A stretch of DNA of 5,209 nt from Roseiflexaceae bacterium (GCA_947462525.1 CANHPK010000155.1:1-5209); one strand, 5' to 3'; positions 1-5,209 are shown, counted from the first letter of the stretch. The notes: generated from the sequence alone by a model not told the origin. Numbers and translations are program-made.

Positions 1-41
1 ACTCCGTCGCAGGAGGCACTTATACACTGCTCATCCACCCT

Positions 42-50
42 TGGTACAAT
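42..50 (+). promoter_or_regulatory. Probable extended -10 promoter for the S41 peptidase homologue
   Basis: TGGTACAAT reads as an extended -10 element (TG, one base, then TACAAT at 45-50), about 39 bases before the ATG at 89. A weak -35 candidate, TATACA at 21-26, lies 18 bases upstream and matches 4 of 6 consensus bases. An alternative pair is TTGGTA at 41-46 with GATAAT at 63-68 (16-base spacer), which would give a very short leader. Both are motif matches by eye. Confidence 0.45.
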
Positions 51-88
51 CGTTGCATTGTTGATAATCCGAGAGGGAGTACCGCTCC

Positions 89-1327
89 ATGCGTTCGTTG
101 TTCACTTTCCGCATCCCGCTCTGGTTTGTAATGCCGCTGCTGGCGGTATTGAGCGTGGCAATGCTGGCCATTGGGTATTATGCCGCGACGCGGTTATCGA
201 CCCCCTGCCCGCTGGCAGCCGAAGACTGTCAGAAGCTCAATCGCCTGTATGCCGCCTGGGACCTCATCAAAGAAAACTACGTCGATCCCGAGGCAGCCAA
301 CACCGATGCTCTCGTCGACGGTGCAATTACCGGACTCGTCGACAGCCTGGGCGACAAAGGGCATAGCCGCTATATGTCACCCAAAGACGCCGCCCAAGAG
401 CGTGAAGCGCTGGACGGCACCTTCGAAGGCATCGGCGCCTACCTCAGTGAGCGCGAAGGCTACGTGATTATCGCCGCTCCCATCGAGGGTGCACCCGCCG
501 AGAAGGCCGGCGTGTTGCCGGGCGACCGCATCTTGACCGTCGACGGCGTCGACATGAAGAGTGCCACTATCAGCGAATTGCAGTCCAAAGTGCGTGGCCC
601 GAGTGGCACGACGGTGGTGCTTGAGATCCTGCACGAAAGCGGCGAAACCGAGACCATCTCGATTGTCCGGCAGAGCATCGACATCCCCAGTGTGACCTGG
701 AGCATGCTGCCCGGCAACGTGGCACACATCCACCTCAACCAGTTTTCGGCACAGGCCAACGACGACATGCGCACCGCGGTGCGGGCAGCCCAAGCAGGCG
801 GCGCAACGGCGATTATCCTCGACCTGCGAAACAATCCGGGCGGCTACGTCGACCAGCTGATGAGCGTCGCGGGGCAGTTTTTGCCGACCGACAGCACCGT
901 CCTGATCGAAGAGACGCGCGACAAGACGCGTACCCCGTACAACACCGACGACACCCCATTGGTGCCCGATTTGCCCATGGTGGTGCTCATCAACAGCAAT
1001 AGCGCAAGCGCCGCCGAAATCCTCTCGGCTGCATTGCAATACGCCAAACGGGCCTACCTCATCGGTGAGCCGACCTTCGGTACTGCGACGGTGTTGCGCC
1101 CCTTTGACCTGGACGCCGGCGCCCAGATCCGCTTGGGTACCACACAGTGGTTGACACCGAGCGGTGATGTGGTCCGTGGCGTGGGTATCAAACCCGATGA
1201 GATTGTTGTGTTGGGAAATTTGTCTGACACCCTCAGCCCCAAACTGGCTGCAGCCCTCAGTGCCGACGAGTTACGCGCGAGCAAAGATACCCAACTGACT
1301 GCCGCATACAACCATTTGGTCAAATAG
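89..1327 (+). CDS. Membrane-anchored S41 family (C-terminal processing) peptidase homologue lacking the catalytic lysine
   Basis: The 412-residue protein has the layout of S41/CtpA-type proteases, which cleave exported proteins near their C-termini outside the cytoplasmic membrane. A single membrane anchor lies at about residues 9-32, with short-spaced Cys40 and Cys47 just after it. A helical region follows at about 45-105, then a PDZ domain at about 109-195 (G-I-G-A-Y; P-A-E-K-A-G-V-L-P-G-D-R-I-L) and the protease core at about 200-375. The core shows D-L-R-N-N-P-G-G (245-252), N-S-A-S-A-A-E-I (304-311) and a W-L-T-P-S-G...G-V-G-I-K-P-D tail (354-370). Ser307 aligns with the nucleophile. In Prc and CtpB the general-base lysine lies 25 residues later; here that residue is Thr332, in E-P-T-F-G-T-A-T-V-L, and the assisting Gln is Leu336. 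The ATG is preceded by AGGGAG (74-79) with a 9-base gap. It may be a noncanonical protease or a peptide-binding pseudoenzyme. The family call is firm; activity is uncertain. Confidence 0.93.
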   Translation: MRSLFTFRIPLWFVMPLLAVLSVAMLAIGYYAATRLSTPCPLAAEDCQKLNRLYAAWDLIKENYVDPEAANTDALVDGAITGLVDSLGDKGHSRYMSPKDAAQEREALDGTFEGIGAYLSEREGYVIIAAPIEGAPAEKAGVLPGDRILTVDGVDMKSATISELQSKVRGPSGTTVVLEILHESGETETISIVRQSIDIPSVTWSMLPGNVAHIHLNQFSAQANDDMRTAVRAAQAGGATAIILDLRNNPGGYVDQLMSVAGQFLPTDSTVLIEETRDKTRTPYNTDDTPLVPDLPMVVLINSNSASAAEILSAALQYAKRAYLIGEPTFGTATVLRPFDLDAGAQIRLGTTQWLTPSGDVVRGVGIKPDEIVVLGNLSDTLSPKLAAALSADELRASKDTQLTAAYNHLVK

Positions 1328-1331
1328 AAAA

Positions 1332-1353
1332 CCCGACGCCGCACGGCGTCGGG
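1332..1353 (-). terminator. Rho-independent terminator hairpin between the convergent genes
   Basis: A perfect 9-bp GC-rich stem (1332-1340 with 1345-1353) closes a 4-base loop, GCAC. Read on the minus strand, the stem is followed directly by TTTTCTATTT, the T-rich tail expected of an intrinsic terminator. It lies about 29 bases past the stop of the prenyltransferase gene. On the plus strand the hairpin is followed by CCCCCTG with no T-run, so it should stop minus-strand transcription best. It starts 4 bases after the stop codon of the plus-strand gene and may also protect that mRNA's 3' end. Confidence 0.7.
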
Positions 1354-1360
1354 CCCCCTG

Positions 1361-1409
1361 CGATGCGCTGTCCACAGTCCCCTAACGGAACTGTGCCCAC
1401 AGCGCATCG
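1361..1409. repeat. Nested inverted repeat spanning the prenyltransferase stop codon
   Basis: An outer perfect 11-bp stem (1361-1371 with 1399-1409) encloses an inner 6-bp stem, CACAGT (1373-1378) with ACTGTG (1390-1395). Two more G-C pairs (1379-1380 with 1387-1388) follow after a one-base bulge. Together this is 19 base pairs around a 6-base loop. The prenyltransferase stop codon (1382-1384, minus strand) falls in the apical loop, so its last codons pair with its own 3' untranslated region. No T-run follows closely on either strand; the terminator hairpin starts 8 bases away. It could be a 3'-end stabiliser or part of a two-hairpin terminator. Confidence 0.6.
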
Positions 1410-2380
1410 ACGATTACCCCCACAAAAAACAACAGCCCAAACAAGCGCGTATGCACAAATGCATACGGTGCATACCAGAGCGGCCAGACATCGGGTGGGT
1501 AATCGGCCGGCGGGGCATCGGGGCGTTCGGTGCCAAACACGCTGATGGCTGCCCACCCCGCTGTTGCCGCCAGAATTACGACCCCCAGCACCGGCGTGAC
1601 CGTGCCACGGGCAATCAACCAGCCGACGACCAGATACTGCCCCACAATCAACGCCACCGCGACTGCTTTGGCAAGCCGTGGTCCGAGGATGACGGGCAAC
1701 GTGTAGATTTTGCTGGCACGATCTGCGCCACTTTTGTCGATATGTTTGCCAAAGAGCACCGTCGTGGCCGCCAGTGTCTGCGGGATACTGATGAGCACCG
1801 CATCCCACGACCACTGCCCGGTGATGACGTAGTAACCACCGCCGACCATCAATGGCCCCCAAATCACAAACACCGCCACCTCGCCCATGCCGATGTACTT
1901 GAGGGGCCAGGTGTAAAAGACAACAAAAGCCGCTCCGGCCAGCAGCAGATACAACGCCAGTTCGCCGCGGAGGTAGACCAGGTACGCGCCTGGGACCAAG
2001 GCAATCAGGCCGGTAATGGCGATGTAGACCAGCAACCCTTTTTGGTCGAGCAGGCCATGCACCAACGGCTGCGGGCCGTATTGGGCGCGGAAGTAGTTGT
2101 TGTGGTCCACGCCCGAGCGGTAGTCCATCAGGTCGTTAATGAGGTTGTTGGCGGCGTGGGCCATGGTCAGCCCAACAAACAGACAAACCCACAGCAGCCC
2201 GTTGAACATCCCGTCGTGCCAGGCCCATACCCCGGCAATCATGGCCGACGTCGCCGTCATGACGAGCACCGCTGCCCGCGAGGCAACCAGCCAGCGTGCG
2301 ATTACATCGAGTGACAGCCATTCTTCTTTGGACAAGCGTGGGATGGTCCGGAGCGCTTTGCCCCACATAGCGACATTCAT
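1382..2380 (-). CDS. UbiA family prenyltransferase
   Basis: This 332-residue polytopic membrane protein belongs to the UbiA superfamily, which transfers a polyprenyl group from its diphosphate to an acceptor (aromatic ring, haem, chlorophyllide or lipid) inside the membrane. The first Asp-rich, Mg-diphosphate-binding motif is N82-D-L-M-D-Y-R-S-G-V-D92 in N-N-L-I-N-D-L-M-D-Y. The second is in G-K-H-I-D-K-S-G-A-D (211-220), followed by the family-typical T-L-P-V-I-L-G (227-233). I see about eight or nine hydrophobic helices between residues 35 and 329. The NDxxDYxxGxD form recalls MenA-type enzymes, but the acceptor cannot be read from sequence. An in-frame TTG upstream (2437-2435) would extend the protein to 351 residues. 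The ATG at 2380 is preferred because GGAAGGA sits 7 bases before it and the upstream extension crosses the predicted -10 box. The gene is divergent from the ABC1 kinase and convergent with the S41 gene. Confidence 0.92.
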   Translation of the reverse strand: MNVAMWGKALRTIPRLSKEEWLSLDVIARWLVASRAAVLVMTATSAMIAGVWAWHDGMFNGLLWVCLFVGLTMAHAANNLINDLMDYRSGVDHNNYFRAQYGPQPLVHGLLDQKGLLVYIAITGLIALVPGAYLVYLRGELALYLLLAGAAFVVFYTWPLKYIGMGEVAVFVIWGPLMVGGGYYVITGQWSWDAVLISIPQTLAATTVLFGKHIDKSGADRASKIYTLPVILGPRLAKAVAVALIVGQYLVVGWLIARGTVTPVLGVVILAATAGWAAISVFGTERPDAPPADYPPDVWPLWYAPYAFVHTRLFGLLFFVGVIVDALWAQFR

Positions 2381-2387
2381 ATGCACG

Positions 2388-2394
2388 TCCTTCC
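2388..2394 (-). promoter_or_regulatory. Strong ribosome binding site that sets the prenyltransferase start
   Basis: On the minus strand GGAAGGA lies 7 bases before the ATG at 2380-2378. No comparable purine-rich site precedes the alternative in-frame TTG at 2437, so the shorter, 332-residue product is favoured. Confidence 0.75.
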
Positions 2395-2409
2395 GTGTTC
2401 GATGCGCCA

Positions 2410-2437
2410 ATAATAGCACAGCAGTGGCGCCATTCAA
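2410..2437 (-). promoter_or_regulatory. Probable promoter of the prenyltransferase gene
   Basis: On the minus strand TTGAAT (2437-2432) and TATTAT (2415-2410) are separated by 16 bases. The -10 is preceded by TG plus one base (TGCTATTAT), an extended -10. Transcription would begin near 2403 and leave a leader of about 23 bases carrying the GGAAGGA ribosome site. Confidence 0.5.
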
Positions 2438-2468
2438 GGCATTTCCTCATCCCCAGTGCGGACCATCG

Positions 2469-2477
2469 TGCTACCAT
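2469..2477 (+). promoter_or_regulatory. Possible extended -10 promoter for the ABC1 kinase gene
   Basis: TGCTACCAT matches an extended -10 (TACCAT at 2472-2477), 33 bases before the ATG at 2511. I see no good -35 box at the expected distance. The element is flanked by a short inverted repeat, ATCGT (2465-2469) and ACGAT (2478-2482), that might be an operator but is short enough to be chance. An overlapping TACGAT (2477-2482) is a second -10 candidate. Confidence 0.35.
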
Positions 2478-2510
2478 ACGATTGTGACGAATGCCACAAA
2501 AGGACGATGT

Positions 2511-4034
2511 ATGCGGCGACGCTATTGGCGGATCTTGTTGACACAGTTGCACATCGTTATCCATATTTTTGTGTTTGATATCCTGCTGGGCAGATGGTTT
2601 CGGGCGAGCACGGCGCGACGTTGGCAGCGGTTGGCGGTGCGGTTCCGCGCGCTCGCCATCGATCTGGGCGGGGTACCCATCAAGATGGGGCAGTTCCTGT
2701 CGGTGCGGGTCGACATCCTGCCGCCCGAAGTGACCCAAGAGCTGGCTGGACTGCGCGATGACGTGCCCGCGGTGCCCTACAGCCAGGTCGAACCACTGCT
2801 GACCACGGCCTGGGGCAACGACCCGAGCGCAGTGGTGACCTTTGCTGCCACGACGCCGGTGGCGGCTGCCTCGTTGGGGCAGGTCTATCGCGGCACGCGG
2901 GTCGACGACGGCCGTCCGGTTGCGGTGAAGGTGCTGCGTCCCAACATCCGTGCCATTATCGAGACAGACCTCGCTGCGGTGCAGATGGTGGTGCGCCTCA
3001 TCAAAGATTACCCGCTCATCCGCCAGCGCGTCGATATCCAGCGCGTCTACGACGAGTTCGCGGCGGTGCTCCGCGAAGAGCTCGATTATCGCATCGAGGT
3101 GCGCAATAACCAGCGCTTGGTAACGGTGTTGGCGCGCGATGCCCGGATCGCGTTGCCGGTGGTGCATGCAGACCTGTCGACCGACAGTGTATTGGTGATG
3201 GATTGGATCGACGGCATCGCGCCAGACAATGTGGCGGCGTTGACTGCTGCCGGCATTGACCGCACAGCCGTGGCGCAGATGTTGCTGGACGTTTTTTTCA
3301 CCCAGTGCTTCGAATACGGCATCTTCCACGCCGACCCCCACCCGGGCAACATGCTGATTGTGCCCACTGGCGAGGGGAACTGGACCTTGCATCTGCTCGA
3401 TTTGGGGGCGGTGGCGACGGTCCCGCCGGTTTTGCAAAAGCAGCTCCGGCGCGGCATTTTGGCGGTCGCCGGCAACGATGCGCTGGGCACCGTCGAGGCG
3501 CTCGACGCCATGGGGATGATTATGGGCGACGCCGACCGCGACGAAATCCGACGGGTGATTGCACGCGTGCTCGACGAGGTGTTTGATCGCAGTATCGCCG
3601 AGTACAAGACGATTGATTTCGTCGCGCTGTCGTATGATTTGCGCGGGATTTTTCTCACCCTGCCGTTCCAGTTGCCCCAAGACGTGGTCTATTTGGGTCG
3701 GGCACTGAGTTTGTTGACCGGTGTGATTACCATTCTCGACGACCGGACCAACTTCATCACCGCGATGCAACCGATTGCACGGCGCTGGATCAGCCAGAAC
3801 CAACGTTCGCTGGTCGACAGTGCAGTGCGCATCGGCCGCCAGCTAATCGGGCTCCCGGCTCGGGTCGACCGGGTGTTGGGGATGCTCGAGCAGGGGACGT
3901 TGCGGGTCGACATGCGCCGGATGGAACGTCAGTTGCAACGGATGGAGCAACGGGCGGCCCGGAGCGAGCGGATTCTGACGCTTTCATTACTCATTGGCAT
4001 CGGCTATGTGATTTGGCACTATGTACTGTCGTAA
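2511..4034 (+). CDS. ABC1/UbiB (AarF) family atypical protein kinase-like ATPase
   Basis: The 507-residue protein belongs to the ABC1/UbiB/COQ8 family, membrane-associated kinase-like ATPases that support isoprenoid quinone synthesis and lipid homeostasis. All hallmarks are present: the KxGQ motif (K58-M-G-Q61), the Ala-rich nucleotide loop that replaces the kinase Gly-rich loop (A118-A-A-S-L-G-Q-V-Y126), the beta-3 lysine in V-A-V-K140, the ExD motif (E190-L-D192-Y), the catalytic loop H273-A-D-P-H-P-G-N280 with Asp275 and Asn280, and the metal-binding Asp297 in L-D-L-G. The last motif is DLG instead of the usual DFG. The C-terminus has a basic, probably helical segment (about 465-487, M-R-R-M-E-R-Q-L-Q-R-M-E) and one membrane helix (about 488-505). 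The ATG at 2511 follows AAGGA (2500-2504) with a 6-base gap. The open frame continues upstream to 2139, but that part is antisense to the prenyltransferase gene. Bacterial substrates of this family are not settled. Confidence 0.93.
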   Translation: MRRRYWRILLTQLHIVIHIFVFDILLGRWFRASTARRWQRLAVRFRALAIDLGGVPIKMGQFLSVRVDILPPEVTQELAGLRDDVPAVPYSQVEPLLTTAWGNDPSAVVTFAATTPVAAASLGQVYRGTRVDDGRPVAVKVLRPNIRAIIETDLAAVQMVVRLIKDYPLIRQRVDIQRVYDEFAAVLREELDYRIEVRNNQRLVTVLARDARIALPVVHADLSTDSVLVMDWIDGIAPDNVAALTAAGIDRTAVAQMLLDVFFTQCFEYGIFHADPHPGNMLIVPTGEGNWTLHLLDLGAVATVPPVLQKQLRRGILAVAGNDALGTVEALDAMGMIMGDADRDEIRRVIARVLDEVFDRSIAEYKTIDFVALSYDLRGIFLTLPFQLPQDVVYLGRALSLLTGVITILDDRTNFITAMQPIARRWISQNQRSLVDSAVRIGRQLIGLPARVDRVLGMLEQGTLRVDMRRMERQLQRMEQRAARSERILTLSLLIGIGYVIWHYVLS

Positions 4035-4049
4035 ACGGCAGTCGGTGCG

Positions 4050-4078
4050 TTGACACAGTCCGCGTTGGCGGGTACGAT
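4050..4078 (+). promoter_or_regulatory. Near-consensus sigma-70 type promoter upstream of the UPF0104 gene
   Basis: TTGACA (4050-4055) is a perfect -35 box, followed after exactly 17 bases by TACGAT (4073-4078), which matches 4 of 6 -10 bases. It lies wholly in the 78-base gap after the kinase gene, and the predicted start near 4085 leaves a leader of about 28 bases. This is the best promoter in the window. I see no terminator after the kinase gene, so read-through from it is also possible. Confidence 0.7.
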
Positions 4079-4112
4079 GGCGTGAGTCATCTGTGCGTAG
4101 GCAGAGAGGGTT

Positions 4113-5108
4113 ATGAAAAAATTCCGTCTGCTCATCGGCATCGCCATCAGCATTGTCTGTGTCTATATCGCCTTCCAAGGGCTGCATTTCGACGATTTCT
4201 TTGATGTGGTGCGTTCGGTCAACTACTGGTGGATTATCCCCGCCGTCGGGGTATACACGATAGCGGTATTCATCCGCACGTGGCGCTGGAAGTCGATGCT
4301 CAGGCCGATTGCAGACATTCCGCTGGCCCGGCTGTGGCCGGTTGTGGTCATCGGCTATATGGGCAACAACGTCTACCCGGCCCGCGCCGGCGAGGTGTTG
4401 CGCTCGTATGTGTTGCGCAAGCGCGAGGGGATTTCGATGAGTGCGTCTTTGGCCACAGTGGTGCTCGAGCGCCTCTTTGACGGCCTGATTATGCTCGTCT
4501 TTGTCTTTGTGACGTTGCCGTTTGCACCGTTGCCACCGATTTATACCCAAATCGTGACGGTGTTCAGTCTGGTCTTTGGACTGGCGCTGGCGTTCTTTTT
4601 GTATCTGGCGGCCAATCCGGCGCAGTTCGTGCGCGTGTGGGAGTGGATTGCCCAGCGCTTTTTGCCGGAACGCTTCAAGGCAACCGGCAGTGAATTCGTG
4701 CTGCGTTTTGTCAGTGGGTTGCAGTCGCTCAAAAGCCCACGCGAGATGCTGGTTATCTTCGCCTCGTCGGCATTGATTTGGCTGACCGAGACGGGCAAGT
4801 ACTGGGTGGTAATGCAGGGCTTCCCGTTCCACGTCGACTTCACGGTGCTCATGTTGATGACCGCCGTGGTCAATCTGGCCACCACCCTGCCATCGACGCC
4901 GGGCTATGCGGGTACATTTGACGTGCCGGGGATCTTGATTTTGCAGCGCTACGGGGTTGCGCAGGCGATGGCCACCGGCTACACGTTGGTGTTGCATGTG
5001 GCGTTGTGGTTGCCCATTACCCTGCTCGGTGCGTACTACATGTTGCGCGACCATCTGAGTTGGGACGATTTCGGCAAAGCCGTCGAAGCCCGTCAGAAAG
5101 AGGAATAA
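4113..5108 (+). CDS. Lysylphosphatidylglycerol synthase TM region / UPF0104 family membrane protein (flippase-like)
   Basis: The 331-residue integral membrane protein matches the family that includes the membrane half of MprF, YbhN and AglD-like proteins, linked to flipping or handling lipids or polyprenyl-linked intermediates. Evidence is the signature R91-A-G-E-V-L-R-S-Y-V-L-R (residues 91-102), then A114-T-V-V-L-E-R-L-F-D123, and the late P260-S-T-P-G-Y-A-G-T-F-D270 segment, equivalent to the family's P-x-x-P-G-x-x-G-x-F-(E/D). Hydrophobic helices lie near 7-23, 37-56, 73-90, 122-140, 144-167, 211-228, 243-260 and 285-310. No soluble aminoacyl-transferase domain follows, so it is not a full MprF. 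The ATG is preceded by the purine-rich AGAGAGGG (4103-4110), with only 2-3 bases of spacing, which is short. The next gene starts 4 bases after the stop, so the two are probably co-translated. The substrate is unknown. Confidence 0.88.
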   Translation: MKKFRLLIGIAISIVCVYIAFQGLHFDDFFDVVRSVNYWWIIPAVGVYTIAVFIRTWRWKSMLRPIADIPLARLWPVVVIGYMGNNVYPARAGEVLRSYVLRKREGISMSASLATVVLERLFDGLIMLVFVFVTLPFAPLPPIYTQIVTVFSLVFGLALAFFLYLAANPAQFVRVWEWIAQRFLPERFKATGSEFVLRFVSGLQSLKSPREMLVIFASSALIWLTETGKYWVVMQGFPFHVDFTVLMLMTAVVNLATTLPSTPGYAGTFDVPGILILQRYGVAQAMATGYTLVLHVALWLPITLLGAYYMLRDHLSWDDFGKAVEARQKEE

Positions 5109-5112
5109 CGCT

Positions 5113-5209
5113 ATGCATATACTCATTGTCGGCGCTGGCTATGCCGGTCTGACCGCCGCCAAAGATCTGATCGCTGCTGGGCACAAAGTGACCATCTGCG
5201 AGGCAGCGG
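5113..5209 (+). CDS. FAD/NAD(P)-binding oxidoreductase, N-terminal fragment (cut by window end)
   Basis: Only the first 32 residues are visible. They form a classic dinucleotide-binding beta-alpha-beta fold: M-H-I-L-I-V-G7-A-G9-Y-A-G12 followed by an amphipathic helix and a second strand ending in the acidic Glu30 (V-T-I-C-E-A-A). This GxGxxG-plus-acidic pattern is typical of FAD-dependent amine oxidase, phytoene desaturase, protoporphyrinogen oxidase and related enzymes. The specific reaction cannot be told from this fragment. The ribosome site AAAGAGGA (5097-5104) lies inside the 3' end of the UPF0104 gene, 8 bases before the ATG. The ATG is 4 bases after that gene's stop, so the two form an operon with likely translational coupling. 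Confidence 0.8.
   Translation, partial: MHILIVGAGYAGLTAAKDLIAAGHKVTICEAA

Noticed and set aside
11..16. AGGAGG near the left edge as a ribosome binding site for a small gene
   Set aside because: No ATG or GTG follows at a usable distance, and the region just downstream reads as promoter for the S41 gene.
1449..1475. Inverted GTATGCAC...GTGCATAC with an extra GCATAC between
   Set aside because: It falls within codons for the repeated Tyr-Ala pair near the prenyltransferase C-terminus (W-Y-A-P-Y-A-F-V-H). The 8-bp arms with an 11-base gap can be explained by that coding repeat.
1451..2314. Open frame of about 287 codons on the plus strand opposite the prenyltransferase gene
   Set aside because: Its translation lacks hydrophobic segments or motifs, while the opposite strand encodes a clear UbiA protein.
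2139..2510. Upstream in-frame extension of the ABC1 kinase (124 extra codons)
   Set aside because: It lies antisense to the prenyltransferase N-terminus and crosses both predicted promoters. The ATG at 2511 has a good ribosome site and begins a normal family N-terminus.
3292..3298. Run of seven T bases in a GC-rich gene, as a possible slippage or frameshift site
   Set aside because: The kinase frame continues intact into HADPHPGN straight after it, and no alternative product in another frame is recognisable.
2136..3803. Long open frame of about 555 codons on the minus strand opposite the ABC1 kinase gene
   Set aside because: It is rich in His, Arg and Gln with no recognisable domain, and is the mirror of a strongly supported kinase gene. 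It also overlaps the prenyltransferase gene on the same strand. This is a GC-driven shadow frame.
3987..5126. Open frame of about 379 codons on the minus strand opposite the UPF0104 gene
   Set aside because: Low-complexity, His/Arg/Gln-rich translation with no motif; it mirrors a membrane protein gene with clear family signatures.

Overview
The window is a compact, fairly GC-rich stretch of bacterial chromosome. It carries four complete protein genes and the first 32 codons of a fifth, packed on both strands with short intergenic gaps. The gene set and the style of the proteins (an S41 peptidase homologue with one N-terminal membrane anchor, a UbiA prenyltransferase with an H-I-D-K second motif, an ABC1/UbiB kinase, a UPF0104-type membrane protein) suggest a Chloroflexota-like bacterium. 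That placement rests on my memory of similar proteins, not on a search, so it is tentative. I see no mobile element, CRISPR array, tRNA or rRNA, and the genes look like vertically inherited housekeeping or accessory envelope genes.

Layout. Positions 1-88 are upstream sequence with a likely promoter. 89-1327 (+) encodes a membrane-anchored S41/C-terminal-processing-peptidase homologue that keeps the serine nucleophile but has lost the catalytic lysine and the assisting glutamine. 1328-1381 is a 54-base convergent gap with a terminator hairpin whose T-tract lies on the minus strand. 1382-2380 (-) encodes a UbiA-family prenyltransferase; a second, larger nested hairpin spans its stop codon. 2381-2510 is a 130-base divergent promoter region. 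2511-4034 (+) encodes an ABC1/UbiB (AarF) atypical kinase with all its signature motifs. 4035-4112 holds a near-consensus promoter. 4113-5108 (+) encodes a lysylphosphatidylglycerol-synthase-TM/UPF0104 flippase-like protein, followed after 4 bases by a FAD/NAD-binding oxidoreductase at 5113 that runs off the window.

How the genes may work together. UbiA enzymes attach polyprenyl chains to aromatic or other acceptors, and ABC1 kinases support isoprenoid quinone or lipid metabolism in the membrane. The two share a divergent promoter region here, so a common role in quinone or other isoprenoid lipid synthesis is a reasonable inference. The UPF0104 protein and the FAD enzyme form a tight translational pair of their own and may belong to the same membrane-lipid theme; that link rests only on adjacency.

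Most distinctive observations: the lysine-less S41 active site, the 19-bp nested hairpin over the prenyltransferase stop codon, and a strong excess of the hexamer GTCGAC, nearly always as an in-frame Val-Asp codon pair. I found no clear evidence of an entirely new biological system.
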